64,000 nt of DNA from Isosphaeraceae bacterium (GCA_026004735.1 BPJS01000001.1:3483641-3547640), one strand, 5' to 3'. Shown: positions 43,972 to 54,559, counted from the first letter of the stretch. A program made the numbers and translations. The notes: a model not told the origin generated them from the sequence alone.

Positions 43972-45534
43972 TCAACCGACGGGAACCGAGGTCGGACTGG
44001 TGCCCGAGGCGAGGCGGCTGCGTGGGCCGGAGGCGGGATCGGGGGAGCGGCCGGCCGCCGCCGGATCCTCCGCGTCGGCGCGCCAGCGGAGGATCGGCGT
44101 GCGTGCGGCAGCCACCTCGTCCGGGCGGCTAATGGGGGTTGTATGCGGCGCTTCGTGGAGGACTGCCGGATCCTCGGTGGCGATCGCCCGCAGCGCTTCG
44201 GCGAACCGGTCCAATGTGGCGCGACTTTCGGACTCGGTCGGCTCGATCATCAGCGCCTCGGGAACGATCAGCGGGAAGTAGACCGTCGGAGCGTGCAGGT
44301 TGTGATCGAGCAGCCGTTTGGCGATGTCGGTGGCCCGAATCCCCTTCTCCCGCGCGAGTTGGCGCGCGGAGGCGACAAACTCGTGCATGCAGGGCGTGGC
44401 GTCGTGGGGGACCGGATAGATCCCGCGTAGCCGCGCCCGCAGGTAATTGGCGTTGAGCACGGCGTGGCGGGCCACGTCGCGGAGTCCGTCCGGGCCCAGG
44501 GTTCGGATGTAGCAATAGGCTCGGACCAGGACGCCGACGTTTCCGAAGCAGGCCCGAACCCGCCCGATCGACTTGGGCCGATCATGATCCAGGGCGTAGC
44601 GGCCGTCCTCACGGCGAATCACAATCGGCGCTGGCAGAAACGGGGCCAGCGAAGCACGGACTGCGATCGGTCCAGCGCCCGGCCCGCCTCCACCGTGCGG
44701 GCCGGAGAAGGTCTTGTGCGGGTTATAGTGCATCAGGTCGACGCCCATGTCGCCGGGGCGCACCACACCCAGAATGGCATTCATGTTGGCCCCGTCGAGG
44801 TAAAGCAAGGCGCCCCGGGACCGGACCAGTTCAGAGATGGTGGCGATCTGCGGATCGAACAGCCCCAGCGTGTTGGGGTTGGTCATCATGAACACGGCGG
44901 TCTGCTCGTTGAGCCTGGCGTTCAGGTCGTCCAGATCGACCAGGCCCGCGGCGTTGCTCTTGATCTCGACCGCCTCGAACCCAGCCAGATGAGCCGATGC
45001 GGGATTGGTTCCGTGAGCGCTGTCGGGGATCAGGACCTGGGTACGGCGTTCGCCCCGATCCCGGAAATAGGCGGCGGCCATCAGCAACGCGGTCAGCTCG
45101 CCTTGGGCACCGGCCGCCGGTTGCAGACTGACCGCGTCCAGTCCCGCAATCTCGGCCAGATCGGTCTGCAACTCGTACAAGAGCGCAAGCATTCCCTGAA
45201 TGGAGTCTTCGTCCTGATAGGGATGCAGAGCGAGTAAGCCTGGCAGCGACGCCAGCCGCTCGTTGCGCTTGGGGTTGTACTTCATCGTGCAGGAGCCGAG
45301 GGGGTAGAAGTTGGCGTCGATGGCCATGTTGAGGGTCGAAAGGCTCGTGTAATGCCGGACGACGTCCAGTTCCCCCAGCTCGGGCAGCGGGGGCGGGGAA
45401 TCGGCCAGCAGGTGGGCCGGGATGAGCGATTCGAGCGGTCGCGGCGGTAGGTCGGCAGCCTGTTCGAAGATGGCCGTTCGGCGGCCGGGACGGCTGGTTT
45501 CAAACAGGAGTGGGGGTGGGTCGAGCTTGAACAT
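43972..45534 (-). CDS. gcvPB: glycine decarboxylase subunit 2 (P protein, PLP-binding)
   Basis: The C-terminal half of the pyridoxal phosphate-dependent P protein, here a separate 520-residue gene. The PLP Lys is in HYNPHKTFSGPHGGGGPG, and SLQPAAGAQGELTALL and PDSAHGTNPASA are typical. It is downstream of gcvPA by 109 bp. The split P protein is the arrangement known from Bacillus and many deeper lineages, not the fused enterobacterial form. Confidence 0.96.
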   Translation of the reverse strand: MFKLDPPPLLFETSRPGRRTAIFEQAADLPPRPLESLIPAHLLADSPPPLPELGELDVVRHYTSLSTLNMAIDANFYPLGSCTMKYNPKRNERLASLPGLLALHPYQDEDSIQGMLALLYELQTDLAEIAGLDAVSLQPAAGAQGELTALLMAAAYFRDRGERRTQVLIPDSAHGTNPASAHLAGFEAVEIKSNAAGLVDLDDLNARLNEQTAVFMMTNPNTLGLFDPQIATISELVRSRGALLYLDGANMNAILGVVRPGDMGVDLMHYNPHKTFSGPHGGGGPGAGPIAVRASLAPFLPAPIVIRREDGRYALDHDRPKSIGRVRACFGNVGVLVRAYCYIRTLGPDGLRDVARHAVLNANYLRARLRGIYPVPHDATPCMHEFVASARQLAREKGIRATDIAKRLLDHNLHAPTVYFPLIVPEALMIEPTESESRATLDRFAEALRAIATEDPAVLHEAPHTTPISRPDEVAAARTPILRWRADAEDPAAAGRSPDPASGPRSRLASGTSPTSVPVG

Positions 45535-45643
45535 GGCGTGCCTGTGACTGAAGCCAGGTGTTGAGCGGAATGAGGGGAGGTCGATTGCGTTCGGAGCGGG
45601 TCGAAGTTCGCTGAAGCTGCTCCGGGGGTTGCCCGGTTGCGGT

Positions 45644-47011
45644 TCAGGACGGGGGTGTGCCGGTAACCAGGGCGGACCGGTAGGCCTCGACCAGTCCCTC
45701 GATTTCGTGGCGGGTTCGCTTTTCGGTGACGGCGATCAGGATGGCGTCGTCGAGATCGGCTGCCCAGCCCTTGAGGGCGATTCCGCCGTGGAAGCCGCGG
45801 TCGCGGACCGAGGCCAGGAGCTGGCGGGGTTCGGCGGGCACCTGGATGACGAATTCCTTGAAGAACGGAGCCGTGAACCGGAGCCGGACACCCGGGATTC
45901 TGGTCAGGAGCTCGGCCGTCTCGTGGGCTTTGCGGGTCGAGAGCTCAGCCGCCTGGCGCAGGCCGACGGGGCCGACGGTCGCCAGGTAGATGCTGGCTCT
46001 GAGGGCGAGCAATCCCTGATTGGTGCAGATGTTCGAGGTGGCCTTGGAGCGGCGGATGTGCTGCTCGCGGGTTTGCAGGGTCAGGACCCAGCAGCGCCGG
46101 CCGCGGCGATCGGTCGTCTGGCCGACGAGCCGGCCGGGGAGCTTGCGGACGAACGCCTCCCGGCACGCTAGGATTCCGAGATACGGGCCGCCGAAGGCGA
46201 GCGGGTTGCCCAAGGACTGTCCCTCGGCGACGACAATGTCGGCGCCATAGTCGCCCGGCCGCTTGAGCAGGCCCAGGCTGATCGGGTCCACGCTGACGAT
46301 GGCCAGAGCGCCGGCCTGGCGTGCCACGTTGACCAGGGTCTCGATCTCCTCAAGCACCCCCCAGACGTTGGGCTGCTGGAGGATCACGGCCGCGGTGGGT
46401 TGACGCAGGCTCTCGGCCAGTCGGTCCGGAGAAATTCTTCCTGTCGAATCCATACCGACTTCGACGATTTCGACACCCAGGTTGGCGGTGTAGGTGGCCA
46501 GGACCTGGCGATGTTCGGGATGGACCGTACCAGCTACGACGATCCGCTGTCCCCGGTCGGACGACGCCAAGGCCATCAAGGCGGCCTCCGCGACCGCCGA
46601 CCCGCCGTCGTAGAGGCTCGCGTTGGCGACGTCCATGCCGGTGAGCTGGCAGATCAGCGTTTGATATTCGAAGATGGCTTGGAGCGTTCCCTGGCTGGCC
46701 TCGGCCTGGTAAGGGGTATAGGCGGTGTAAAATTCTCCGCGTTGGGCCAACTGGTCGACGACGGCGGGGATGAAATGGTCGTAGGCTCCCCCTCCCAAGA
46801 AACAGGGCCGGGTGTCGGTGGCCTGATTCCGCGCGGCCAGAGCGTTCAGGTGGTTGGTCAGGGCGTGCTCGGGCAAGGCCGGGGGGAGCCGAAGCGGGCG
46901 TTTGAGTCGAAGCGTGTCCGGGATCGTTGCGAACAGCTCGTCGATGGACTCCACGCCGATCGTCTCGAGCATTGCGCGGACGTCGTCGTCGGTGTTTAGG
47001 ATGTAGGCCAT
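45644..47011 (-). CDS. gcvPA: glycine decarboxylase subunit 1 (P protein, N-terminal half)
   Basis: A 455-residue subunit with FLGGGAYDHFIPAVVDQLAQRGEFYTAYTPYQAE and QTLICQLTGMDVANASLYDGG. It pairs with GcvPB to decarboxylate glycine. ATG at 47011 is chosen by homology; an upstream start at 47038 adds nine residues. It is the first gene of gcvPA-gcvPB-lplA. Confidence 0.95.
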   Translation of the reverse strand: MAYILNTDDDVRAMLETIGVESIDELFATIPDTLRLKRPLRLPPALPEHALTNHLNALAARNQATDTRPCFLGGGAYDHFIPAVVDQLAQRGEFYTAYTPYQAEASQGTLQAIFEYQTLICQLTGMDVANASLYDGGSAVAEAALMALASSDRGQRIVVAGTVHPEHRQVLATYTANLGVEIVEVGMDSTGRISPDRLAESLRQPTAAVILQQPNVWGVLEEIETLVNVARQAGALAIVSVDPISLGLLKRPGDYGADIVVAEGQSLGNPLAFGGPYLGILACREAFVRKLPGRLVGQTTDRRGRRCWVLTLQTREQHIRRSKATSNICTNQGLLALRASIYLATVGPVGLRQAAELSTRKAHETAELLTRIPGVRLRFTAPFFKEFVIQVPAEPRQLLASVRDRGFHGGIALKGWAADLDDAILIAVTEKRTRHEIEGLVEAYRSALVTGTPPS

Positions 47012-47211
47012 GCGGGTCGGTCTCGGGGGATTTGCCAAGGAGCGCGGAGAAGCCGCGTTGAGGTTAGTCTAGGAATCCGCGGGTCGCTTGCACAGGGTCG
47101 CTCGCTCGTCCGAGGAACGGGAGGCGTGGGCGGTCGAGGCGATACGTCGCGGGTTTGACCCGACTCCGGGGGCTGGGATAAGCTCCGAGGTGTCGACGGC
47201 CGAGCCTAAGC

Positions 47212-48465
47212 GTGTCCTGGGAGCTTACAGAGGTGGCCCACGAGACTGTATCCGAGCGTCTTTCGGCCTGGGCTCCTTCGCCCCGGACCCTTCTCGGACC
47301 TGGACCCAGCGAGGTCCATCCTCGCGTTCTGGCGGCATTGGGTTTGCCGCTACTTGGCCATCTGGATCCCGAGTTCATCGCCCTGATGGACCAGACTCAG
47401 GCGATGCTGCGCCAGGTTTTCCGCACCCAGAACCCGCTGACCCTGGCCGTTTCGGGAACCGGTTCGGCTGGCATGGAGACGGTGATCGTCAATCTGATTG
47501 AACCGGGCGACCGGATGGTTGTTGGGGTCAACGGCGTCTTTGGCGGACGGATGGTGGACGTTGCCCAACGCGCCGGCGCCGAGGTGACGGTGGTGGAGCG
47601 GCCGTTTGGAGAGGCGTTTGCACCGGAGGAGTTTGAGTCCGCGGTTCGCCGCGTTCGCCCCAAGCTGGTGGGTCTGGTCCATGCGGAAACCTCGACCGGG
47701 GTCTGCCAGCCGGTCGAGACGATCGCCCGGATCTGTCATGAGCATGGCGTACTGCTGGCGCTGGATACGGTCACCAGTCTGGGCGGCATTCCCGTCGAGG
47801 TGGACGCCTGGGAGATCGACGCGGTCTATTCTGGTACTCAGAAATGCCTGAGCTGTCCGCCGGGCCTGGCGCCGGTCACGTTCGGCCCCCGGGCCGTCGA
47901 GGTCATCCAGCGGCGCAAGACCAAGATTCAGAGCTGGTATCTCGACCTGACGATGATCATGAAGTATTGGGGTGCGTCGGACGGCGGAGCACGGTTTTAC
48001 CACCACACGGCGCCGATCAACATGAACTATGCGCTGCGTGAAGCGCTGGCTTTGGTGCTCGAAGAGGGTCTTGAAGCCCGGTTTGCGCGCCACCGGCTGA
48101 ACCACGAAGCGCTCAAGGCGGGGCTCAGCGCTCTGGGGATCGAGTACATTCCCGCCGAGGGGTATCGGCTGCCGCAGCTCAACTGCGTGGCGATTCCGCC
48201 GGGCGTCGATGATGGGGCTGTCCGCCGGCGGCTGCTCCAGCAGTGGGGCATCGAGATTGGCGGTGGCCTCGGCCCGCTGGCCGGTAAGGCCTGGCGCATC
48301 GGTCTGATGGGCTACTCGTGCCGACCGGCCAACGTCACCCTCGTTCTCTCCGCCTTGGAGACCTGCCTGCGTGATGCCGGGCTGCCCGTCCAACCGGGCG
48401 CTGCGCTGGATGCGGCTTCGCGGGTCTACCGCGAGGCGTCGGCGGGTCAGGCGGCGCGAGTCTGA
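47212..48465 (+). CDS. serine/alanine-glyoxylate aminotransferase family protein
   Basis: A 417-residue class V PLP aminotransferase. The PLP Lys is in [17 protein letters not shown], with [14 protein letters not shown] at the start, [17 protein letters not shown], and [12 protein letters not shown]. Family members exchange amino groups between alanine or serine and glyoxylate, yielding glycine. Its divergent position to gcvPA suggests a link between glyoxylate detoxification, glycine and C1 units. It begins with GTG at 47212. The exact donor is not known. Confidence 0.92.
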   Translation: MSWELTEVAHETVSERLSAWAPSPRTLLGPGPSEVHPRVLAALGLPLLGHLDPEFIALMDQTQAMLRQVFRTQNPLTLAVSGTGSAGMETVIVNLIEPGDRMVVGVNGVFGGRMVDVAQRAGAEVTVVERPFGEAFAPEEFESAVRRVRPKLVGLVHAETSTGVCQPVETIARICHEHGVLLALDTVTSLGGIPVEVDAWEIDAVYSGTQKCLSCPPGLAPVTFGPRAVEVIQRRKTKIQSWYLDLTMIMKYWGASDGGARFYHHTAPINMNYALREALALVLEEGLEARFARHRLNHEALKAGLSALGIEYIPAEGYRLPQLNCVAIPPGVDDGAVRRRLLQQWGIEIGGGLGPLAGKAWRIGLMGYSCRPANVTLVLSALETCLRDAGLPVQPGAALDAASRVYREASAGQAARV

Positions 48466-48531
48466 GGGACGTGATCTGAGGATCCGCTCCGCGGTGGTCG
48501 GAACGATCCTCGGTCTGGAGTCGCTCGGCGG

Positions 48532-50676
48532 CTAACGACCGGGAACGGGCCCTGACCGTGGTACGCCTCCCGGACCTGGGCCGAGGTTGTTGATCTCCGG
48601 GAGAGGGTTCGGCCCGCCGTCCGGAGCCGCGGGCGGCCGCTCGGGTTCGGGGGTCTCGTTGCGGGGAGTGAACGGTCCCGTGTTTGGCAGCGGCAGCGGC
48701 AATCCGCCTTCATCCGGAATGCTGGGCGGCGGGGCTTCCTCGATCCGGTCTAGACCTTCGAGGCGGTTGGGGTCGACGGGCCGGGCACCGGGGACGGGCG
48801 GAGGTTCGGCGGGTGCGTTGGGGCCGGTCGCGAGTGCTGCAAGATCCGACGGGACGGCGTCTAGGCCGATCGCGGCCCGATATTCGGCGATCGCCGCCAG
48901 ATACTTCGCCTCACTCTCGATCCGCTTGATGACGGCGTCCAAGGTTGCCTGCTCGCGGATCACCACGTTGAGCACGTTGCTCTGATTGAGCTGCAATCGC
49001 TCGTACTCGGCCCGCTCGAGCTTGGCCGTTCGCTGCTCGAACTCACGAAACAGGACGAGCTGGCTGTAGGCGGCATCGACGGCGGTCAGCGCCTCCTGCA
49101 CGTCGGCGCGGATCCGATCGGCCGCGAACCGCGTCTCCAGAGCGATCTGGCGGAGTCGCGCGTCGGCCGCCTGGATCCGCCCGCGTGCAAACCGCCGCTG
49201 GATCGGCACGTCGAACAGCAAGGAGCTTTCGAGGATGAACGGCCGGAAATCGCCTTGCAACATTTCAATCCTCGACGCGCCCACATTCTGTTCGGTGTAA
49301 ACGTAGGCTGTCAGCGAGGGCAGCATCTGGTTTTGGGCATACTGCCGCTCGATCTGCATCTTGCGTGCGGCCAGCCGCAGCGCGAAGATCTCCGGCCTGA
49401 GCCGCAAGGCCACTTGCACATCCTCTTCCAGCCGCGCCGCGTCGGGCGGTACGACCGCAGGAAAGGTCAACGGCAGCCGCGATTCCTCGGCGATCAGCGG
49501 CAGGCCAGCCGGGTCTCTCAGGAATAACGAGAGTTCGATCGCCGCGGCTTGCAGCCGCCGCCGTGCATCGACGAGTTGGGCCTGACGGGTCACCACCGAG
49601 AGACGGAACGTCTCCAGGTCGATGGGGCTGACCAGGTTGCGCTCGACCAATTCCCGCAGCCCTTCGTAGCGGACTTCGGCGAGCCGGGCCAGGCGATTGG
49701 CGACGAGGTAAGACTGGCCGGAACCGACCCAGTACCAGTAGGTCTTGGCGGCATCTTTGCGGAGTTTGATGCGTTCCTTGAGGATGGTCGGCTCGACTTT
49801 GCGCCGCTCGATCTCGCTCTGGAAGAGTTTGGCGCGCCGCGCGTCGATGTCGCGGTTCTTGAGCAGGGGAACTTTAAAGCCGGCGACGAACGCACCGCTG
49901 CCCCGTGTGTTCAGGTAGTTGTAGTAAGAGGGCCATTTGCCGGTCGCTAGCCGGTAGCCTCCAAACAGTTCCCCGCCCAGATCGAACAAGGGGAGTTCGA
50001 GGAAGACGTCCTGGAGCGTGCGGTTGTAGAACCCGAGGGGATAGTTTCGGCTGTCGGCGTTCAGGTTGAGGTCGAACGACCCCAGGGCCGAGAGGATATC
50101 GGCGTCAGCGCCGGCTCGATCCTGCAAGACCGCCAGAAAGAGCGGATAAGTTCTCTCAGCAGTGATCAAGACTTCGTCCAAGAGCAGGGGCGGGCCGGTG
50201 ATCGCGCGGAGTTCCGGCGGAACTGGGCGGAACATGCCTTGGGGAAGCTCTTCGGGCGGCACTGCCCCCACGCCCTCTCCTCCCAGGCCGCCGAGGAACA
50301 ACGGCAACGCCGTCGATCGGGCCGGTGAACCACCGAACGCCGCCCAGGGGGACAGGATCGAGGTCCCACCCATTTGGGCACCGGTCGTGAATGAGGGGAA
50401 GAGCGGATAGAACGGCGAGATCGGGGGCGCCTCGCCCATCGCGCGTGGCGGTGTGCCGGGCTGGCTTCCGATCAGGGTCGAAGGCGGCTGGCTGAAGCCC
50501 CGGGGCAACTCGCCCATGGCCCGCGGCGGTCCGCTCAACTGGTCCGGAGGAACCGCGAACGGCAGTTCGGTCATCGGGTTGACCGGCGGAGTGATCGAGA
50601 AATCCTGAGCCGCTGCCGCTCCACCCCCCAGCGCGATCGCCACAACGGCTCGTGCGACCCTCATCCTGAGGCGCAT
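48532..50676 (-). CDS. TolC-like outer membrane efflux protein with Pro-rich extensions
   Basis: A 714-residue exported protein. ATG at 50676 has AGGAGGGGAGT upstream and starts a signal peptide (VAIALGGGAAAAQ). Residues 30-190 are Pro/Gly rich. The efflux channel part (about 190-620) is made of long helical repeats such as YWYWVGSGQSYLVANRLARLAEVRYEGL. The C-terminal 90 residues are again Pro/Glu rich. It follows the membrane-fusion and ABC genes on the same strand, completing a type I secretion set. The extensions are not usual in TolC. Confidence 0.88.
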   Translation of the reverse strand: MRLRMRVARAVVAIALGGGAAAAQDFSITPPVNPMTELPFAVPPDQLSGPPRAMGELPRGFSQPPSTLIGSQPGTPPRAMGEAPPISPFYPLFPSFTTGAQMGGTSILSPWAAFGGSPARSTALPLFLGGLGGEGVGAVPPEELPQGMFRPVPPELRAITGPPLLLDEVLITAERTYPLFLAVLQDRAGADADILSALGSFDLNLNADSRNYPLGFYNRTLQDVFLELPLFDLGGELFGGYRLATGKWPSYYNYLNTRGSGAFVAGFKVPLLKNRDIDARRAKLFQSEIERRKVEPTILKERIKLRKDAAKTYWYWVGSGQSYLVANRLARLAEVRYEGLRELVERNLVSPIDLETFRLSVVTRQAQLVDARRRLQAAAIELSLFLRDPAGLPLIAEESRLPLTFPAVVPPDAARLEEDVQVALRLRPEIFALRLAARKMQIERQYAQNQMLPSLTAYVYTEQNVGASRIEMLQGDFRPFILESSLLFDVPIQRRFARGRIQAADARLRQIALETRFAADRIRADVQEALTAVDAAYSQLVLFREFEQRTAKLERAEYERLQLNQSNVLNVVIREQATLDAVIKRIESEAKYLAAIAEYRAAIGLDAVPSDLAALATGPNAPAEPPPVPGARPVDPNRLEGLDRIEEAPPPSIPDEGGLPLPLPNTGPFTPRNETPEPERPPAAPDGGPNPLPEINNLGPGPGGVPRSGPVPGR

Positions 50677-50788
50677 CGGGCACTCCCCTCCTCCTGAGGT
50701 ATCCGAGCCGATCGGGGCAGAACGCGGCCGCACGACCTCCCGTCGTGCCCGGGCCTGCCCTCCGTTCCCAACTTGATTGGAGATCGGC

Positions 50789-52267
50789 TCACTTGGGCCG
50801 CTTGGCCTTGACCTTCTCCTCCTTGTCCTTGGCCGACTCCGGAACCTCGGCCTGGGCCTTCCAACCTTTGACGACGGACGGCTCCTCTGGCGCCACGATC
50901 GGCGGGAATGCGTTCAGACGACGCCAGAGCTCATAGCCGAGCGGAACTTCGCGGAGCAGGACCCAGCCGCGAGCCTGGACGCCCTGACGAAGGTATCGGT
51001 TCGAAGGCCACGGCTCTTCTTCCGTCGGGACGATCAGGATCCGGAATTTCCCCGTGCCGGTTACGGCTGGATCGATCAGGTAGACTTTGCCGGCGAAGGT
51101 GCCCACGGCGACGCTCGGCCATCCGGGGAATTGCACGGCCGGCCAGCCTTCAAACTGGAGGCGGACCGGGTCGCCGACATGCACCAACGGCGTATCGTTC
51201 CCGTCGAGGTACAACTCCACGGCCAGATTGGGCGATTGCGGGGTCAGAATGGCGATCGGGTCCGTATCCTTGAGCTGTTGAACCCCTTCGTTGACCAGAA
51301 GACGCTTGATCACGCCATCCCGCGGAGCGCGGACTTGCTGGGTCGCCTGACCCCGGATCTTCGACTCGAGCTCCAGCTTTTCCTTCTCGTACTCGGCGAC
51401 CTTTTGATTGGCGGACTGGACATCGGCCTTCATCTTGGCGATATCGGCCTCGGTCTTGGCTTTGATCTCCTTGAGCTTGGTCCGCTTGATCGCGACATCC
51501 AGCTCGGCTTGCGCGACCTCGATCTCCGCCTTTTGGAGCTTTTGCAAAGCGGCTCGATATTTCCGCTCGGCCTCCAGTTTCTGAAGCCCGGTAATCAGCC
51601 CCTTCCGCTGCGCCTCCTGAAACTGATTGTATTGAAACTCCTCGAACTCCTTCTCCACCCGCGCAATTTCCCGCTCGTTCTTGACCTGGCTGACCTTCTG
51701 TTCGCCGATCCGGATGTCGGCCTCGGCGTTCTGAATCATTTGCTCTTGCAGATCGATGAGGGCCTCGACCGTATTGGTGTATTCTTGCGCCTGGATCCTT
51801 GCGTTGGCGAGCTTATCGACGACGGCACGCAGCGCCGCTTCCAAGGTCGGCAGATACTCGGGGTCGTTGTTGGTCAGGTCCGCGATCAGATCGCCGGGCA
51901 CCTCGCGGCCGTCCTCGATCCTCGGTCCGCGGACAAACGACCCTTCGCTGACGTACCACTTCTTGACCCGCCCGTAGATCGGGCTCTCGACGGTGAATTC
52001 GCGGTCCAGAGGCGAAAGCCCGACGACGCGGCCGGCTCCCTCGACGCTCTGACGCCAGGGCACAAAGATCAAGGCCAAGGGCAGCACGACCAGCAACACC
52101 CAAAGCCCTCCGGCGATCCGTCGTGCCCACCGCGAGGGGCGGACCAGCCCCAGCGTCGGCATCGGCTCCGGACCCCGCGCGACGCGGCGGTACCGCTGCC
52201 CGGCATCCCGTGCCCCATCCGGTAAAACCCGGGGGATTCCCGGTGCAGAAACCGCCGATCGGCTCAT
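50789..52267 (-). CDS. HlyD-type membrane fusion protein
   Basis: A 492-residue adaptor. One TM helix lies at about 45-65 (GGLWVLLVVLPLALIFVPW), a first biotinyl-like half with DREFTVESPIYGRVKKWYVSEG, and a long coiled-coil hairpin (115-310) with many Glu/Lys heptads. A second lipoyl-like half is QVRAPRDGVIKRLLVNEG, followed by beta domains. The ATG overlaps the stop of the ABC gene by 4 bp (ATGA). The partners are the TolC-like protein downstream and the ABC protein upstream. Confidence 0.92.
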   Translation of the reverse strand: MSRSAVSAPGIPRVLPDGARDAGQRYRRVARGPEPMPTLGLVRPSRWARRIAGGLWVLLVVLPLALIFVPWRQSVEGAGRVVGLSPLDREFTVESPIYGRVKKWYVSEGSFVRGPRIEDGREVPGDLIADLTNNDPEYLPTLEAALRAVVDKLANARIQAQEYTNTVEALIDLQEQMIQNAEADIRIGEQKVSQVKNEREIARVEKEFEEFQYNQFQEAQRKGLITGLQKLEAERKYRAALQKLQKAEIEVAQAELDVAIKRTKLKEIKAKTEADIAKMKADVQSANQKVAEYEKEKLELESKIRGQATQQVRAPRDGVIKRLLVNEGVQQLKDTDPIAILTPQSPNLAVELYLDGNDTPLVHVGDPVRLQFEGWPAVQFPGWPSVAVGTFAGKVYLIDPAVTGTGKFRILIVPTEEEPWPSNRYLRQGVQARGWVLLREVPLGYELWRRLNAFPPIVAPEEPSVVKGWKAQAEVPESAKDKEEKVKAKRPK

Positions 52268-54504
52268 TGCCCGACCTCCTTCAGCCAGTCTGTCAGATGC
52301 TTCTTATGACCATTTTGCATCGACAGATCATGGTCGGCCTTGCCGTCCACGATCGCCACCGCACGGTCACACCGAGATGCGACCTCCTGCGAGTGGGTGA
52401 CCACAATCACCGTCCAGTTACGCCCCGGGCCCAGCACGGCATCAAAGACGGCCTCGCGGCTGTCCAGGTCCAGGCCATCCAGCGCCTCGTCGAGCACGAG
52501 CAGGTTGGGCCGGCCGGCAATCGCCCGCGCCAGCATCAACCGCCGTGCCTGACCGAGCGAAAGCGGCGCCCCGGTCGGGAAGAGTCGGGTATGCAGGCCA
52601 TCGGGCAGCGCGGCCACCTCATCGGCGAGCTGGACCGCGGTCAGCGCGTCGTAAACCTCCTTGAGGCCGAGGTGGTGGCGCCCCATCCGCACGTTTTCGA
52701 GGATGGTATCGTCCACGACGTCCAAACCTTTGACGAGGGCCACTTCCTCGCGAACGGCAACCAAGCTCAAATCCCGCAGATTGATTCCATCGTAGGTGAC
52801 GTAGCCATGCGTCGGTTCGCGTAGGCCGTACAGGATGTCCGCCAGGGTGCTCTTGCCCGAGCCAGACGGCCCGACCAGGGCGATCCGCTCCCCGGACCGA
52901 ATTTCCAGATCCAAGCCGCGCAGCACTTCGGTATGCCCATAGGAATACGAGACATGGTGGGCCTCAACCGTCGTTCCCACCGGCTCGAAGCTCGGATCCT
53001 CGCCATTGCGACGCTCGAGCGGCAGATCGATTAGATGCCCGAGCTTCTCCACGGCAGCCATCAGGTCGTACCAACCTTCCAGGTGTTTGCCCAACTTGGC
53101 GAACGAGCCGATGACCGTCGCCACAATCAGCTCGGCGGCTACAAGCTGCCCGAGCGTCAACTGGTAGTTGATCACGAGCCACCCGCCCAGGCCCAGCATG
53201 CCCGCCGTTGCGACCGCCTGGAAGCCTAGCGCGAAGACGATCTGGCGCATCAGGATCCGGAAATGGCGCCGTCGCGCATCGAGGTAAAACCGCGACAAGC
53301 GATCGGCCCGATCGATCGCGTATTCGGGTCCCTGGCCCATCTTGTAGGCCACCGGCGCCCGCGCCATCTCCTCCAGACAACCGGCCACGGCATACTTGGC
53401 CCGCGATTCTTGGATGCTTGTCCGAACGGCCCCGCGGCCCAGTAGAAAGACCGTAAAGGTTAGCGCCGCCAGGATGATCAGATCAAAGCCCAGCAGGTAG
53501 GGGCTGTACGAAGCCAGGACAATCAATCCGAACCCCGCGCCCAGAACAATCGCGATCCCATCGAGCAAGAGCAAGGCGCCGACTTTCTGCACGGTCAGAA
53601 TATCGAAGAACCGGTTGACCAGCTCCGGCCCATCGTGCCGATCCCAGGCCTCGACCCGTACCTTGGGCAGGCGGTAGGCCAGATCGGCAGCGACCCGCAC
53701 AAACAGCCGCCGCTGGATCAACTCGACCACATAGGTCTGCAGTGCCTGCAAAATGGCGGCGACGGCCAGACACGCGAAGAGCACCAACGAAATGACAAGC
53801 AACTGCTGAGCGAGCTGGTTCAGGGCGACGGTCGATACCAGGACCTCGATGGCCAGCGGCGCCGCCAGGGACAGGATGCCCACCGCCACCGCGTACCCCA
53901 ACACCACCCGGATGTCCCGCCACTCCGGCTTCATCAAGCCCAGCAAGCGTTCAAAGGGCGGCACCGCGGGTTCCGCGTGGCCAGGCTCATGGGCGTGCGT
54001 GGGGATGTCGTGGCTCGGCAACTGGTCGAGATGCTGGTCCCGGTGCAATCCCTCGCACGGCGCGATCGCCGCCAGGATCACGACGTCGATCGGTTCCTTT
54101 ACCGACCGAATCCCGAGCTGACGCGCCAACTGACCCGGTGTGATCGGCTCCTGATACCCCAACGCCGAAGTCACCAGCAACCGCCGACCGTGACTGCCCA
54201 CCACCAGCGCTCCATCGAGCTGATCGTCGACAGTCTCGGACCCGGTGCCGCGGGCTGGCACGAAGATTGGGTGATCCGGCTCCACCAGCCGCGCGACTTC
54301 ATCGAGCGGAACTCGGGCCGGCGTCGTCCGCATCCCAAGGCCTTTGGCGATCCAGGCCAGGCGCTCGGACCAGGTTTCCGCCAGCGGTCCGGGATACATC
54401 CGCCGCGCTTCCTGGTCGAGCTGGGCCACCAGACCGGAGTCGAACTCCAGACCGGTCGCCTGGCACGCCAGATCCAATGTTTCGGGCAGGGAAAAGTTTG
54501 CCAT
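52264..54504 (-). CDS. type I secretion ABC transporter (permease-ATPase fusion)
   Basis: A 746-residue protein. The N-terminal 170 residues resemble the C39-like domain of type I exporters but the catalytic Cys is not obvious, so it is probably a non-cleaving docking domain. A six-helix membrane domain covers about 190-480. The ATPase has Walker A GPSGSGKST, signature LSLGQARR, Walker B NLLVLDEALDGLD and the H-loop in VVTHSQE. No secreted substrate gene is seen beside the cluster. Confidence 0.92.
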   Translation of the reverse strand: MANFSLPETLDLACQATGLEFDSGLVAQLDQEARRMYPGPLAETWSERLAWIAKGLGMRTTPARVPLDEVARLVEPDHPIFVPARGTGSETVDDQLDGALVVGSHGRRLLVTSALGYQEPITPGQLARQLGIRSVKEPIDVVILAAIAPCEGLHRDQHLDQLPSHDIPTHAHEPGHAEPAVPPFERLLGLMKPEWRDIRVVLGYAVAVGILSLAAPLAIEVLVSTVALNQLAQQLLVISLVLFACLAVAAILQALQTYVVELIQRRLFVRVAADLAYRLPKVRVEAWDRHDGPELVNRFFDILTVQKVGALLLLDGIAIVLGAGFGLIVLASYSPYLLGFDLIILAALTFTVFLLGRGAVRTSIQESRAKYAVAGCLEEMARAPVAYKMGQGPEYAIDRADRLSRFYLDARRRHFRILMRQIVFALGFQAVATAGMLGLGGWLVINYQLTLGQLVAAELIVATVIGSFAKLGKHLEGWYDLMAAVEKLGHLIDLPLERRNGEDPSFEPVGTTVEAHHVSYSYGHTEVLRGLDLEIRSGERIALVGPSGSGKSTLADILYGLREPTHGYVTYDGINLRDLSLVAVREEVALVKGLDVVDDTILENVRMGRHHLGLKEVYDALTAVQLADEVAALPDGLHTRLFPTGAPLSLGQARRLMLARAIAGRPNLLVLDEALDGLDLDSREAVFDAVLGPGRNWTVIVVTHSQEVASRCDRAVAIVDGKADHDLSMQNGHKKHLTDWLKEVGQ

Positions 54505-54559
54505 GATTTTTGGTGATCCGGTTCCCCCGAGAGTTCACCACCTCCCACGACCGCGACAT

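Noticed and set aside
48587..48985. Plus-strand frame antisense to the end of the TolC-like gene
   Set aside because: Gly/Ser-rich shadow of the Pro-rich C-terminal extension; no start signal or domain.
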